64,000 nucleotides of DNA, from positions 62,001 to 126,000 of the forward strand of contig NZ_JARVRJ010000009.1 of assembly GCF_030209745.1 (NCBI RefSeq), in the 5' to 3' direction. Below are positions 1-7,072 of this stretch, in pieces. The translations under genes were made by a program, and so were the position numbers. The notes under the pieces were generated by a model. The model ran no database searches and had not been told where the DNA came from. It saw nothing but the letters and a program-made list of their open reading frames with translations. Every line of letters begins with the position of its first letter. The first letter of the stretch is position 1. The DNA is from Arthrobacter sp. fls2-241-R2A-200 (lineage in GTDB: Bacteria > Actinomycetota > Actinomycetes > Actinomycetales > Micrococcaceae).

Positions 1-310
1 GGTGGGTCTCAGCCTGGAACAGGCGCTGTTGCAGGGCAGGAACGTCACCGGCGTGGAACTCCCCATTGATGTCTCCGGGGCGCAGCTGTACTCCCCCGAT
101 TACAAGGGCTGGGCCCAGATGGTGGTGGATGAGGACCGCAAAGTGATCATTGGGGCAACTTTCGTGGGCCCGGGCGTCGCCGAGTTGCTGCACTCCGCCA
201 CGATCGCGATCGTTGGCGAAGTGCCCTTGGACCGCCTCTGGCACGCGGTTCCTTCCTATCCCACTATCAGCGAGGTCTGGCTCCGCTTGTTGGAAAAGTA
301 CGGCCTCTAG
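1..310 (+). CDS. pyridine nucleotide-disulfide oxidoreductase, C-terminal fragment
   Basis: This is the 3' end of a gene that begins before the window; about 100 residues are visible. The fragment is the dimerisation domain of the FAD/NAD-linked disulfide reductase family (lipoamide dehydrogenase, mercuric reductase and mycothione reductase type). It has the typical IIGATFVGPGVAELLH stretch and a late HAVPSYPTISE segment, where the His and Glu of the catalytic base pair usually lie. The N-terminal FAD site and redox cysteines are outside the window, so the substrate cannot be assigned. The stop is followed 30 nt later by the promoter of the next operon, so the two are probably transcribed separately. 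Confidence 0.85.
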   Translation, partial: VGLSLEQALLQGRNVTGVELPIDVSGAQLYSPDYKGWAQMVVDEDRKVIIGATFVGPGVAELLHSATIAIVGEVPLDRLWHAVPSYPTISEVWLRLLEKYGL

Positions 311-338
311 GCACCCTGTCTCGAGCGCATCACCCTAT

Positions 339-367
339 TTGAACTGACCAGTCAGTTCAGTTAGACT
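339..367 (+). promoter_or_regulatory. promoter with embedded TetR-type operator
   Basis: A sigma70-like promoter is visible: TTGAAC at 339-344, a 17-bp spacer, and TAGACT at 362-367. The spacer is mostly filled by a palindrome with perfect 8-bp arms (GAACTGAC and GTCAGTTC, 341-358) and a 2-bp centre. This is the size and symmetry of a TetR operator. The operon it drives ends with a TetR gene (3163-3825), so autorepression is the simplest reading. Confidence 0.7.
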
Positions 368-401
368 TTCAGCAGACACCATTTCTGCGAAAGGCTTCAT
401 T

Positions 402-1133
402 GTGCTGTCCGTACAGCAACTCCAGATCACCGGCCGCCGGGGAGACCTCCTTCCAGCTACCTCCCTCCAAGTCCATCGTGGCGAACTCCTCCTCATCTCC
501 GGCGAGGGGCAGGACCAGCGGACCGCGCTGGCACTGGCCCTGAGCGGCCGCATGAAGCCCAGCAACGGGGCGCTGAGCTGGGATAACAAGACCGCAACCA
601 AGAAGATCCGGCTTGCAAGCGCACTGGTGGACTCTCCTGGCGTGAATGAGCCTGAGCAACACCTCAGCGTGCGGGACCTCGTGACCGAAGATCTCTCCCT
701 GATACCCCGCCGCTACCGGGGCGCGCTGTTGAGCAAGCCGTGGTTGAAGGTCCACAGCTTCGAAGACATCGCAGGGCTCTGGATCGAACAAGTTCCGCCC
801 GCGCGTCGGCTGGAGCTACTCACTGCCCTCGCACTGGCAGATCCCGCCACGGACCTCTTGGTGGTGGACTCCCCCGACCGGCACAGCGCCAACCCCGCCA
901 CCTGGTTGCCCCGGCTTGAGGCTTTGGCGGCCGACGCCGGGCGGCCACTCGCCGTCGTCGCCGTCGTCGCCTCCTTGCCCGAGAGCTGGGCCGGTGCAGC
1001 CGCGGTGATCGGCAACTCGGTGATCCACGCTCCCGAGCCGGAACTTGAGCCCGGCGAGATACCTGAAGCTGAACCGGCAAACGAACGTGCAAATGAACGT
1101 GAATCCCAAGAACTCCAAAGGATTGAAAGGTGA
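402..1133 (+). CDS. degenerate ABC-type ATP-binding protein paired with YhgE
   Basis: A 243-residue protein with the layout of an ABC ATPase but worn motifs. The Walker A region (residues 34-41, GEGQDQRT) lacks the invariant Lys. The Walker B-like stretch (residues 152-158, LLVVDSP) has Asp followed by Ser instead of the catalytic Glu. No clear LSGGQ signature is present. It probably cannot hydrolyse ATP normally and may be a regulatory or structural partner of the membrane protein encoded next, with which it overlaps by 4 nt (GTGA). The start is GTG at 402, with a purine-rich GCGAAAGG 8 nt upstream. The C-terminal 40 residues are Glu-rich and look disordered. It is first in the TetR-controlled operon. 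Confidence 0.65.
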   Translation: MLSVQQLQITGRRGDLLPATSLQVHRGELLLISGEGQDQRTALALALSGRMKPSNGALSWDNKTATKKIRLASALVDSPGVNEPEQHLSVRDLVTEDLSLIPRRYRGALLSKPWLKVHSFEDIAGLWIEQVPPARRLELLTALALADPATDLLVVDSPDRHSANPATWLPRLEALAADAGRPLAVVAVVASLPESWAGAAAVIGNSVIHAPEPELEPGEIPEAEPANERANERESQELQRIER

Positions 1134-3166
1134 CTGTTCTGCGGCTGGCCCGCTCCGAACTCAAGCGTATGACCGGCGGGCTTTTGCCCAAGCTGACGAT
1201 CCTTGCGCTGACCATGGTGCCGTTGTTGTACGGCGTCGTGTACCTCTACGCCAACTGGGACCCTTACGGCAACCTGGACCACATTGATGCCGCGCTGGTC
1301 GTCGAAGATTCCGGTGCCACGTCAGCGAACGGAACCCAACTTCAGGCGGGCAAGAAGGTAGCGGACAGCCTGGTTGAGGGCCACGTGTTCAATTGGAAGC
1401 AGGTCTCCAGCGCCGCCGATGCCGACGCCGGTGTCCGTACCGGCGAATATGCCTTCGCCCTGCGCATTCCCAAGGATTTCTCGGCCAACCTCGTCTCCCC
1501 CGGTAGTTTCGACGCCGCCAACCAGGCCATGCTCCACGTGACCACCAACGATGCCAACAACTACCTGTTGAGCACCATCGTGGACAAGCTGACCACGGCC
1601 GTCCACTCAACCGTGGCCAAGGAAGTGGGTGAGGAAACAGCCAACCAGCTCCTCACGGGGTTTGGCACCATCCATTCCTCCATCGTCAAGGCCGCGGACG
1701 GGGCATCCGACTTGGCCACCGGCGTCGGGCAACTCAGCGATGGAGCGGCGACGCTGCACAACGGCACCAGCCAGCTTGTCACCGGAGCCGATCAGTTGGT
1801 GGCCGGCCAGACCCGGCTCCGTGACGGCGCCAACCAGCTCAACAGCGGTGCTGGCCAGTTGAGCTCCGGGCTCAACCAGCTCAAAAGCAAAACCGCTGCC
1901 CTCCCCGCACAGTCCCAACAGCTCGCAGCTGGAGCAGCCCAGGTTGCCGCCGGAAACGCCGAGTTGAACACCAAGGTCCAAGACGTTGCGGCGCAACTTG
2001 ACGCTGCCGACAAGGGCCTGCGCGAGCGGCTGGTCCAGTCCAACGCGCAGCTCGTCGCCTCCGGCGTGTTGACCCAAGCTCAGGCCGACAAGGTGATGGC
2101 AGACTTCGATGCTGCCGCCGCCTCCACCCCGGTCACGGACGCAAAGGCGAAGCTTTCCGGTGACGCTGCCAAGATCCAGCAACTCTCGGACGGCTCAGCT
2201 GCCGTCAGCGCCGGAGCCGCCCAGCTCGCCGCTGCGACGCCGGCCCTGACCGATGCCATCTCGCAAGCCGCTGCCGGGGCCGGCCAAGTGAGCAGCGGAG
2301 CGGCCACCCTCGCTGCCGGCCAGCAGACAGCACTGGACGGCGCCGCCAAGCTCGACGACGGCGCCCACCAGCTCGATACCGGCGCTGCACAGCTGGCTTC
2401 CGGCGCTTCCACAGCGTCCGACGGCGCCCACACCTTGGCCTCGGAACTCGCCAAGGGCGCCGGCCAAGTCCCGAATCCCAACGATGCGCAGAAGAGCAGC
2501 GTCTCCAAGGTCATTGCCGATCCCGTAGCAGTGGATAACGTTTCGCAGGCCAAGGCTGGCTCCTATGGTGCCGGGCTTGCTCCCTTCTTCATGACGTTGG
2601 CACTCTGGATCGGCGTCTTCATGTTGGTCCAAGCCATGCGCCCCATCACCCAACGGGCACTTGCCTCGAACGCGGCGTCCTGGAAAGTCGCCGTCGGAGG
2701 CTGGCTGCCGTTCTTCGTAGTGTCAGTCGTCCAGGCAAGCATCCTCACTCTGGTGGTGGACCTCGGCCTCGGCTTGAAGCCCTCGCATCCGATCGGGATG
2801 TGGCTCTTCATGCTGGCTGCAGTGATGGCCTTCAGCGCTATCATCCAAGGCATCGTGGCGCTCATGGGGACCCCCGGGAAGTTCGTGGTCCTGGTCCTGT
2901 TGGTCCTCCAGCTTGTGTCCTCCGGAGGCACCTTCCCTTGGCAGACCACACCGATGCCGCTCCACGTGGTGCATGAGGTCTTGCCTATGGGCTACGTGGT
3001 GACCGGCATGAGACACCTGATCTACGGCGGGGATCTCAGCATGATCTGGCCCACCGTACTGGGCTTGGTTGGTTACACTTTGCTGGGAGCGGCGTTGTCA
3101 ACGCTCGCAGTCCGCAAACATAAGGTGTGGACCCTCAAGACCCTGAAACCGGAGATCGCAGTATGA
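1130..3166 (+). CDS. YhgE/Pip family membrane protein (ABC-2-like)
   Basis: A 678-residue membrane protein of the YhgE/Pip family. One transmembrane helix lies near residues 20-40 (LTILALTMVPLLYGVVYLYANW). A long extracytoplasmic region follows, with many DGAxxLxxGAxQLxxG-type repeats that form an extended helical stalk (about residues 185-450). About five C-terminal helices from residue 480 resemble an ABC-2 permease. Relatives include the phage receptor YueB/Pip and transporter-like proteins of type VII secretion loci; the substrate is unknown. It starts with GTG inside the upstream stop (GTGA) and ends inside the tetR start (ATGA), so the three genes are translationally coupled. Confidence 0.85.
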   Translation: MTVLRLARSELKRMTGGLLPKLTILALTMVPLLYGVVYLYANWDPYGNLDHIDAALVVEDSGATSANGTQLQAGKKVADSLVEGHVFNWKQVSSAADADAGVRTGEYAFALRIPKDFSANLVSPGSFDAANQAMLHVTTNDANNYLLSTIVDKLTTAVHSTVAKEVGEETANQLLTGFGTIHSSIVKAADGASDLATGVGQLSDGAATLHNGTSQLVTGADQLVAGQTRLRDGANQLNSGAGQLSSGLNQLKSKTAALPAQSQQLAAGAAQVAAGNAELNTKVQDVAAQLDAADKGLRERLVQSNAQLVASGVLTQAQADKVMADFDAAAASTPVTDAKAKLSGDAAKIQQLSDGSAAVSAGAAQLAAATPALTDAISQAAAGAGQVSSGAATLAAGQQTALDGAAKLDDGAHQLDTGAAQLASGASTASDGAHTLASELAKGAGQVPNPNDAQKSSVSKVIADPVAVDNVSQAKAGSYGAGLAPFFMTLALWIGVFMLVQAMRPITQRALASNAASWKVAVGGWLPFFVVSVVQASILTLVVDLGLGLKPSHPIGMWLFMLAAVMAFSAIIQGIVALMGTPGKFVVLVLLVLQLVSSGGTFPWQTTPMPLHVVHEVLPMGYVVTGMRHLIYGGDLSMIWPTVLGLVGYTLLGAALSTLAVRKHKVWTLKTLKPEIAV

Positions 3167-3825
3167 GCACCACCGAGCCGGTCGCTACGGATTCGACGTC
3201 GGATTCAACCGCCGGTTCCGCTTCCGGGAGCAAGAAGCTCCGGCCGGAACGAACCAATGCCACCAAGCAGCGCTTGTTCGAGGCCTCCATGGAGCTTATT
3301 GGGGAGCGCGGCGCGGCCGGCGTTACCGTGGACGAAATCGCCGCAGCCGCTGGCGTATCCAAAGGCACCGTCTACTACAACTTCGGCAGCAAATCTGACC
3401 TGATCGCGCAGCTGCTGCGCCACGGGGTGGACATTATGCTCGCGCGACTCCAAGCCATTGAAGGCCAGACGAATGACCCCTTGGAATCGATGACGAACAT
3501 GGTGGACCAAGCCATGGTCTTCATGGACAAGTATCCGTCCTTCGCCCGGCTTTGGGTGAGCGAGAACTGGCGTATGCCCGGCGAGTGGAGCTCCGTGTTC
3601 ACAGAGCTACGGGCTGAGTTGTTGGCAGTTATTGGCGCGGCAGTGGAGCGTGTGGCTGCGGGATATCAAGTGGACACGAGCATCGCCCGGGGCAGCCTGG
3701 AAGCGGCGATTTTCGGAGCCATCTTCGTGGTGGGCCTGGACCGCCAGACCTACAACCCCGAGAGGTCCCGCGAGCAATGCGTCGCGGCGGTCATGACCAT
3801 CATGCACGGGTACGTGATCAAGTAG
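3163..3825 (+). CDS. TetR family repressor of the YhgE operon
   Basis: A 220-residue TetR regulator. Residues 1-24 are a Ser/Thr-rich leader. The helix-turn-helix follows (VTVDEIAAAAGVSKGTVYYNFGSKSDLIAQLL, about residues 55-86). The rest is an all-helical ligand-binding domain typical of efflux regulators. The ATG at 3163 overlaps the previous stop (ATGA) and has GGAG 8 nt upstream; a longer reading from 3127 would run deep into the yhgE end and is unlikely. Its probable operator is the 18-bp palindrome at 341-358 at the head of the same operon. The inducer cannot be inferred. Confidence 0.85.
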   Translation: MSTTEPVATDSTSDSTAGSASGSKKLRPERTNATKQRLFEASMELIGERGAAGVTVDEIAAAAGVSKGTVYYNFGSKSDLIAQLLRHGVDIMLARLQAIEGQTNDPLESMTNMVDQAMVFMDKYPSFARLWVSENWRMPGEWSSVFTELRAELLAVIGAAVERVAAGYQVDTSIARGSLEAAIFGAIFVVGLDRQTYNPERSREQCVAAVMTIMHGYVIK

Positions 3826-3840
3826 CCCGCCTTACACTCA

Positions 3841-3903
3841 CGTTGCGAGGCCCGCTCTGCGGGGTATCGGGCACTCCTAGCCTGCAGAGCGGGCCCCGCA
3901 ACG
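3841..3903. repeat. 62-63 bp inverted-repeat element, copy 1
   Basis: Two 20-bp arms (3841-3860 and 3884-3903) are inverted complements with one mismatch and flank a 23-nt centre. The conserved core is GGCCCGCTCT on the left and AGAGCGGGCC on the right, with CGTTG/CAACG at the outer ends. Two further copies of the same size lie at 4565-4626 and 39852-39914. This copy sits just after the tetR stop and could act as a terminator, but copy 3 lies between divergent genes, so termination is not the family's only role. Confidence 0.8.
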
Positions 3904-3916
3904 GTATCCAACTGCA

Positions 3917-3953
3917 ATCTACGACGGCGTGGCGCGGTGCCGCCGTCGTAGAT
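3917..3953. repeat. perfect hairpin over the start of the next gene
   Basis: The arms at 3917-3929 and 3941-3953 are perfect 13-bp complements (ATCTACGACGGCG and its inverse) with an 11-nt loop. The right arm reaches the first possible start codon of the following gene (ATG at 3952). There is no T-tract. It may terminate tetR readthrough or control access to the start. Confidence 0.7.
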
Positions 3954-4548
3954 GATTAACCTCATGCGTCACATGGGGAACAGCGGAAAGCTTGCGGTAG
4001 TGGCCGCGTTCGTGTCACTTGGTCTCCTGGCGCTGGCCGCCACTCTGCTCGAAGAAGTGCTCCTATACCTCTTCTTGGCCGCCGTTGCGGTCTGCTACCT
4101 GGCCTCGATGGTGCAGGTCTTCAACCGGCGGCGGTACGTCATCGTTTTTCTCGGCGCGGCCGGAACCAGCTTGTTCATCGGTTTCAGCATTGCATTCCTG
4201 CGCATATGGGGGCTGGCCTTCAGGCAGGACGGGGACGCGATGGGGAGCGCCGTGAGCAGCACGGACTCCGACATCTACTTCTACTTGGCGGCCCTGGCAG
4301 GCTGCGGAACCCTGGCTCTGATGTTTCTTGGGGCCGTGCTGCCATCGTTCGGTTCGCGCGCCGCCGCTGCCCCCAAAAGGGCCGTCCCTGCGGCCAAGCG
4401 AACGCCCGCTGCCCGCAAGCCCGCCGCACGCTCGACGTCGGGCAAGTCGCCGACGTCGGGCAAGTCAACGACGTCGTCCAAGTCCCCGACGTCGTCCAGG
4501 CCCACCAATCGGCCCGCAACCCCACGTAAGACAGCCTCCAAACGCTAA
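3952..4548 (+). CDS. membrane protein with basic Ser/Thr/Pro-rich tail
   Basis: I do not recognise this 198-residue protein. Hydrophobic segments lie at about residues 13-30, 32-52, 60-85 and 100-125, suggesting four membrane helices. The last 60 residues are a basic Ala/Pro/Lys/Ser/Thr tail (RKPAARSTSGKSPTSGKS and similar). The tail contains four tandem 18-bp units (4435-4506) that encode a TSGKSP-like repeat and is probably cytosolic and disordered. The start is uncertain: ATG 3952 lies inside a hairpin arm, ATG 3964 and 3973 are in frame, and none has a good ribosome-binding site. It converges with the EamA gene, with a repeat element between them. Confidence 0.65.
   Translation: MINLMRHMGNSGKLAVVAAFVSLGLLALAATLLEEVLLYLFLAAVAVCYLASMVQVFNRRRYVIVFLGAAGTSLFIGFSIAFLRIWGLAFRQDGDAMGSAVSSTDSDIYFYLAALAGCGTLALMFLGAVLPSFGSRAAAAPKRAVPAAKRTPAARKPAARSTSGKSPTSGKSTTSSKSPTSSRPTNRPATPRKTASKR
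4435..4506 (+). repeat. 18-bp tandem repeat, four units, in coding sequence
   Basis: Four consecutive 18-bp units each begin ACGTCG and differ at a few positions. They encode the Ser/Thr/Lys tail of the membrane protein at 3952-4548. The unit length is a multiple of three, so copy-number change would keep the frame. Confidence 0.8.
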
Positions 4549-4564
4549 CCAGCCTCCGCACGCA

Positions 4565-4626
4565 CTTGCGGGGCCCGCTCTGCAGGCTTCGCGGGCTTCT
4601 AAGGGTGCAAAGCGGGCCTCACAACG
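4565..4626. repeat. 62-63 bp inverted-repeat element, copy 2
   Basis: Same family as copy 1. The left arm 4565-4584 contains GGGCCCGCTCTGCA and the right arm 4606-4626 contains GCGGGCCTCACAACG; 16 of 21 positions pair. It lies between convergent genes and overlaps the stop and last nine or so codons of the EamA gene (stop at 4599-4601). That protein's C-terminal residues are therefore encoded by the element. Confidence 0.75.
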
Positions 4627-5510
4627 GGGGCGGCGGGCCGGTTTCGGGTGCCACCCAGAACCGCGGTGGCTACGCCTAGAAGCAAAATCAGGCCGCCGGC
4701 GATTTCAGGCAGCGAGGGAACTTCGTTGAGGACCAGCCACGCGGCAGTCATCCCCACCACCGGAACCAGCAACGTGAAAGGCACGACGTCGGAGCTCGGG
4801 TAGAGCGTCAGAAGACGATTCCAAATCCCATAACCCACCAACGAGGCGAAAACGGCCGTGTAGACGGCGCTGAGAATAGTCGCAGGCTGCAGATCGGACA
4901 CAGTTGCCCATACCGTGTCCGGCCCATCAACCATCAGCGACAGCCCAGCCAACGGAAGCGGCACTACGGCACCGGACCAGACCACCAGGCCCAGCCCGGA
5001 AGCTGCCTTGGTGCGGCGCGCGATCACATTACCCACAGCCCAGGACAATGCGGCAGCCAACACGATCATCAGCGGCACCACGGGAGCCACCGCGCTCCGC
5101 CCCAGCGCCACCACGCCCAGCCCCGCAATGCCGAGAACCACGCCGGTCAGTTGCTTGCGGCTTGGCCGTTCGTCGAGGACACGCGCGGCAAGGAGAACCG
5201 TGAAAAGCACCTGCGCCTGAAGCACCAAGGACGCGAGCCCGGCCGGCATGCCCAAAGCCATTCCCAGATACAACAGGCCAAATTGTCCGGCGCTCATGAA
5301 AAGTCCGACGCCGGCAATCGCCTTCCAGCCCACGTCGGGCTTCCTGACGAAAAAGATGAACGGGAAGACGACCAACAAGAAGCGCAGGGCAACGAACAAC
5401 AGGGGCGGTACCTCATGGCCCTGCGGGTGCAGGCCAAGGTCGATGGCGACGAAGTTAGCGCCCCAGAGGACGGCGACTAGAACAGCGAGGAAAGAGTGGC
5501 GAATGGTCAC
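4599..5510 (-). CDS. EamA family (DMT superfamily) exporter
   Basis: A ten-helix transporter of the drug/metabolite superfamily, about 303 residues, made of two EamA repeats. The first begins FLAVLVAVLWGANFVAIDLGL; the second contains LSWAVGNVIARR and VPFTLLVPVVGMTAAWLVLNE. Such proteins export amino acids or related small metabolites; the substrate is unknown. I chose GTG at 5510 because it gives the usual family N-terminus. ATG at 5561 would add 17 non-hydrophobic residues. It is divergent from a LysR gene whose product is its likely regulator. The C-terminus ends inside repeat copy 2. Confidence 0.85.
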   Translation of the reverse strand: MTIRHSFLAVLVAVLWGANFVAIDLGLHPQGHEVPPLLFVALRFLLVVFPFIFFVRKPDVGWKAIAGVGLFMSAGQFGLLYLGMALGMPAGLASLVLQAQVLFTVLLAARVLDERPSRKQLTGVVLGIAGLGVVALGRSAVAPVVPLMIVLAAALSWAVGNVIARRTKAASGLGLVVWSGAVVPLPLAGLSLMVDGPDTVWATVSDLQPATILSAVYTAVFASLVGYGIWNRLLTLYPSSDVVPFTLLVPVVGMTAAWLVLNEVPSLPEIAGGLILLLGVATAVLGGTRNRPAAPVVRPALHP

Positions 5511-5570
5511 GAGTCCACTCTGACGCGTTAGGCGATGAAGCACCAGCATTGAATTCAGCATCGAACAATG

Positions 5571-5576
5571 TAGATT
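5571..5576 (+). promoter_or_regulatory. leaderless-type -10 (TAGATT) of the lysR gene
   Basis: TAGATT ends 6 nt before the ATG at 5583, so transcription would begin at or next to the start codon. The short gap to the divergent EamA gene also holds the palindrome TGAATTCA (5550-5557) and an inverted ATGAAGC/GCTTCAT pair. These are candidates for LysR binding. Confidence 0.5.
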
Positions 5577-5582
5577 TGCTTC

Positions 5583-6470
5583 ATGATCGATATCATGGCG
5601 CTGCGCGCCCTTGTGGCCGTGGAGCAGCACGGCTCCGTGGTGGCCGCCTCGGAGGTGATGGGCTACAGCCCCTCGGCAGTGTCGCAGCAAATCAAGAAGC
5701 TGGAGAAGCAAGCCGGAGTTGCCGTTTTGGAACGGAACGGCCGCGGCGTCCTGCTCACGGAGAAGGGTGTTGCGTTGGCCGGATATGGCCGTCGCATCAT
5801 GGGGGAACTGGAGGAATTGCAGGCAACGCTGCTCGCAGATCCAGCCAAGCCCGCAGGCCTTCTGCGGCTCGTCGCCTTCTCGACTGCATGCCGGGGTCTG
5901 GTGGGGCCCGTGCTCGGACGTATCGCAGAATCACATCCGGACTTGGAAGTCACCGTGCTTGCCGAAGATCCCCGCGAGGCCGTCCAACGGGTAGCCTCTG
6001 GCGAAGCAGAGCTTGCCGTAGTGCACAACTGGAATTCCGTACCCCTGGTGATTCCGGAGAACCTGGTCCACGAGGACCTCTGCGTAGACCAGGCCGATGT
6101 CATCGTGAACACCGCGCACGCACTCGCCGGCCGAACCGCCGTCGAGCCTGGAGACCTGCTGAACGAAACCTGGATCAGCACCCCCGCCGGTGCCATCTGC
6201 AACGAAGCGCTACTTCTGATTTTCGCTGGGCTTGGCCGTGTGCCTGACATTCGAATCTACGATCCCGACTTTTCCACCCATATCGCCATGGTGGAACAGG
6301 GTGTGGCCGTGGCGCTCGTTCCGCGGCTTGGCCGCCCGGCCCTGCCGTCCAACGTCGTCGCTGTTCCAGTGATCAACCCAGTCCAACAACGTTCCGTAGG
6401 CATCGTGTACAGGAAGACGATGGCACAGAGCCCGAATATCCGGCTGGCCATTGAGCTGCTGCGGGGCTAG
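5583..6470 (+). CDS. LysR family transcriptional regulator
   Basis: A 295-residue LysR regulator. The N-terminal winged helix is clear (MIDIMALRALVAVEQHGSVV, then VMGYSPSAVSQQIKKLEKQAG). A periplasmic-binding-protein-like effector domain covers about residues 95-290. It is divergent from the EamA exporter, the usual arrangement for a LysR protein that activates an exporter in response to the exported metabolite. The last 4 nt overlap the stop of the convergent sixA-like gene. The effector cannot be inferred. Confidence 0.9.
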   Translation: MIDIMALRALVAVEQHGSVVAASEVMGYSPSAVSQQIKKLEKQAGVAVLERNGRGVLLTEKGVALAGYGRRIMGELEELQATLLADPAKPAGLLRLVAFSTACRGLVGPVLGRIAESHPDLEVTVLAEDPREAVQRVASGEAELAVVHNWNSVPLVIPENLVHEDLCVDQADVIVNTAHALAGRTAVEPGDLLNETWISTPAGAICNEALLLIFAGLGRVPDIRIYDPDFSTHIAMVEQGVAVALVPRLGRPALPSNVVAVPVINPVQQRSVGIVYRKTMAQSPNIRLAIELLRG

Positions 6471-6991
6471 GGACGTGGCACTTTGAAATGCGTCAGGCGA
6501 GCGTCCTGCCCGTCCAGTTCCGCCCAAGGCTTCTCGGTTTCCATGACCGTCAGCGCGCTCGTGGGGTAATGGGAAGCAGCATCCATGTAGGCGTCGTGAT
6601 CTGATTCCCGGGACGCCAGGTGCATGGCCAAGTCCTGCACGCCGGGCATGTGCGAAATCACCATCAGGGTGGTCACCGTCTCCGGAACGTGGTTGAGTAC
6701 CGCCAACATACGGTTCGCGGAGGCTGAGTACAGGCCATCCTCGAGTTTCGGCGTCGGAGCCTTATCGCCCAGTTCGCTGCACACCCACGTGCACGTTTGC
6801 CGGGTTCTGAGCGCCGAAGAGCAGAGAATGAAGTCCGGGACAACGCCGTGCTTGAGCAACCACTTCCCGGCCAGGGGCGCTTCCCGGTGGCCGCGCTCCT
6901 CCAAAGGACGGTCATGGTCGGGCACCCCTGTGGGCCAGTCCGCCTTCGCATGGCGCATGATCACCAAGCGCTTGATGTGGTGGTCGCTCAT
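6467..6991 (-). CDS. sixA: SixA-like phosphohistidine phosphatase
   Basis: A 174-residue histidine phosphatase superfamily protein. The RHG-type motif is LVIMRHAKAD, with Arg13 and His14; His14 is the expected phospho-acceptor. The second catalytic His lies in LMVISHMPGVQDL. SixA removes phosphate from phosphohistidine in histidine-containing phosphotransfer or PTS proteins, but many actinobacterial members are uncharacterised, so the substrate is open. TAGGGT lies 6 nt before the ATG. The GGAGG touches the start codon and is too close to serve as a ribosome-binding site, so the mRNA is probably leaderless. Confidence 0.8.
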   Translation of the reverse strand: MSDHHIKRLVIMRHAKADWPTGVPDHDRPLEERGHREAPLAGKWLLKHGVVPDFILCSSALRTRQTCTWVCSELGDKAPTPKLEDGLYSASANRMLAVLNHVPETVTTLMVISHMPGVQDLAMHLASRESDHDAYMDAASHYPTSALTVMETEKPWAELDGQDARLTHFKVPRP

Positions 6992-6997
6992 CCTCCA

Positions 6998-7003
6998 ACC
7001 CTA
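6998..7003 (-). promoter_or_regulatory. leaderless-type -10 (TAGGGT) of the sixA-like gene
   Basis: Read on the minus strand, TAGGGT is followed by the 6-nt TGGAGG and then the ATG at 6991. Confidence 0.5.
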
Positions 7004-7030
7004 TAACCGCGAAGGCACAAGCAACGCAGA

Positions 7031-7059
7031 AGCGCCCGCCCCTTCTGGGGACGGGCGCT
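7031..7059 (-). terminator. stem-loop after the winged-helix gene
   Basis: A GC-rich hairpin with stem AGCGCCCG(C)CCCC/GGGG(A)CGGGCGCT and a TTCT loop lies 14 nt downstream of the stop at 7073. There is no long T-run after it on the minus strand, as is common for actinobacterial terminators. Confidence 0.6.
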
Positions 7060-7072
7060 ATCGCAGTGAAAG

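Noticed and set aside
3127..3162. Longer N-terminus for the TetR gene (GTG at 3127)
   Set aside because: It would lie inside the end of yhgE; the ATG at 3163 in an ATGA overlap with GGAG upstream is the better start.
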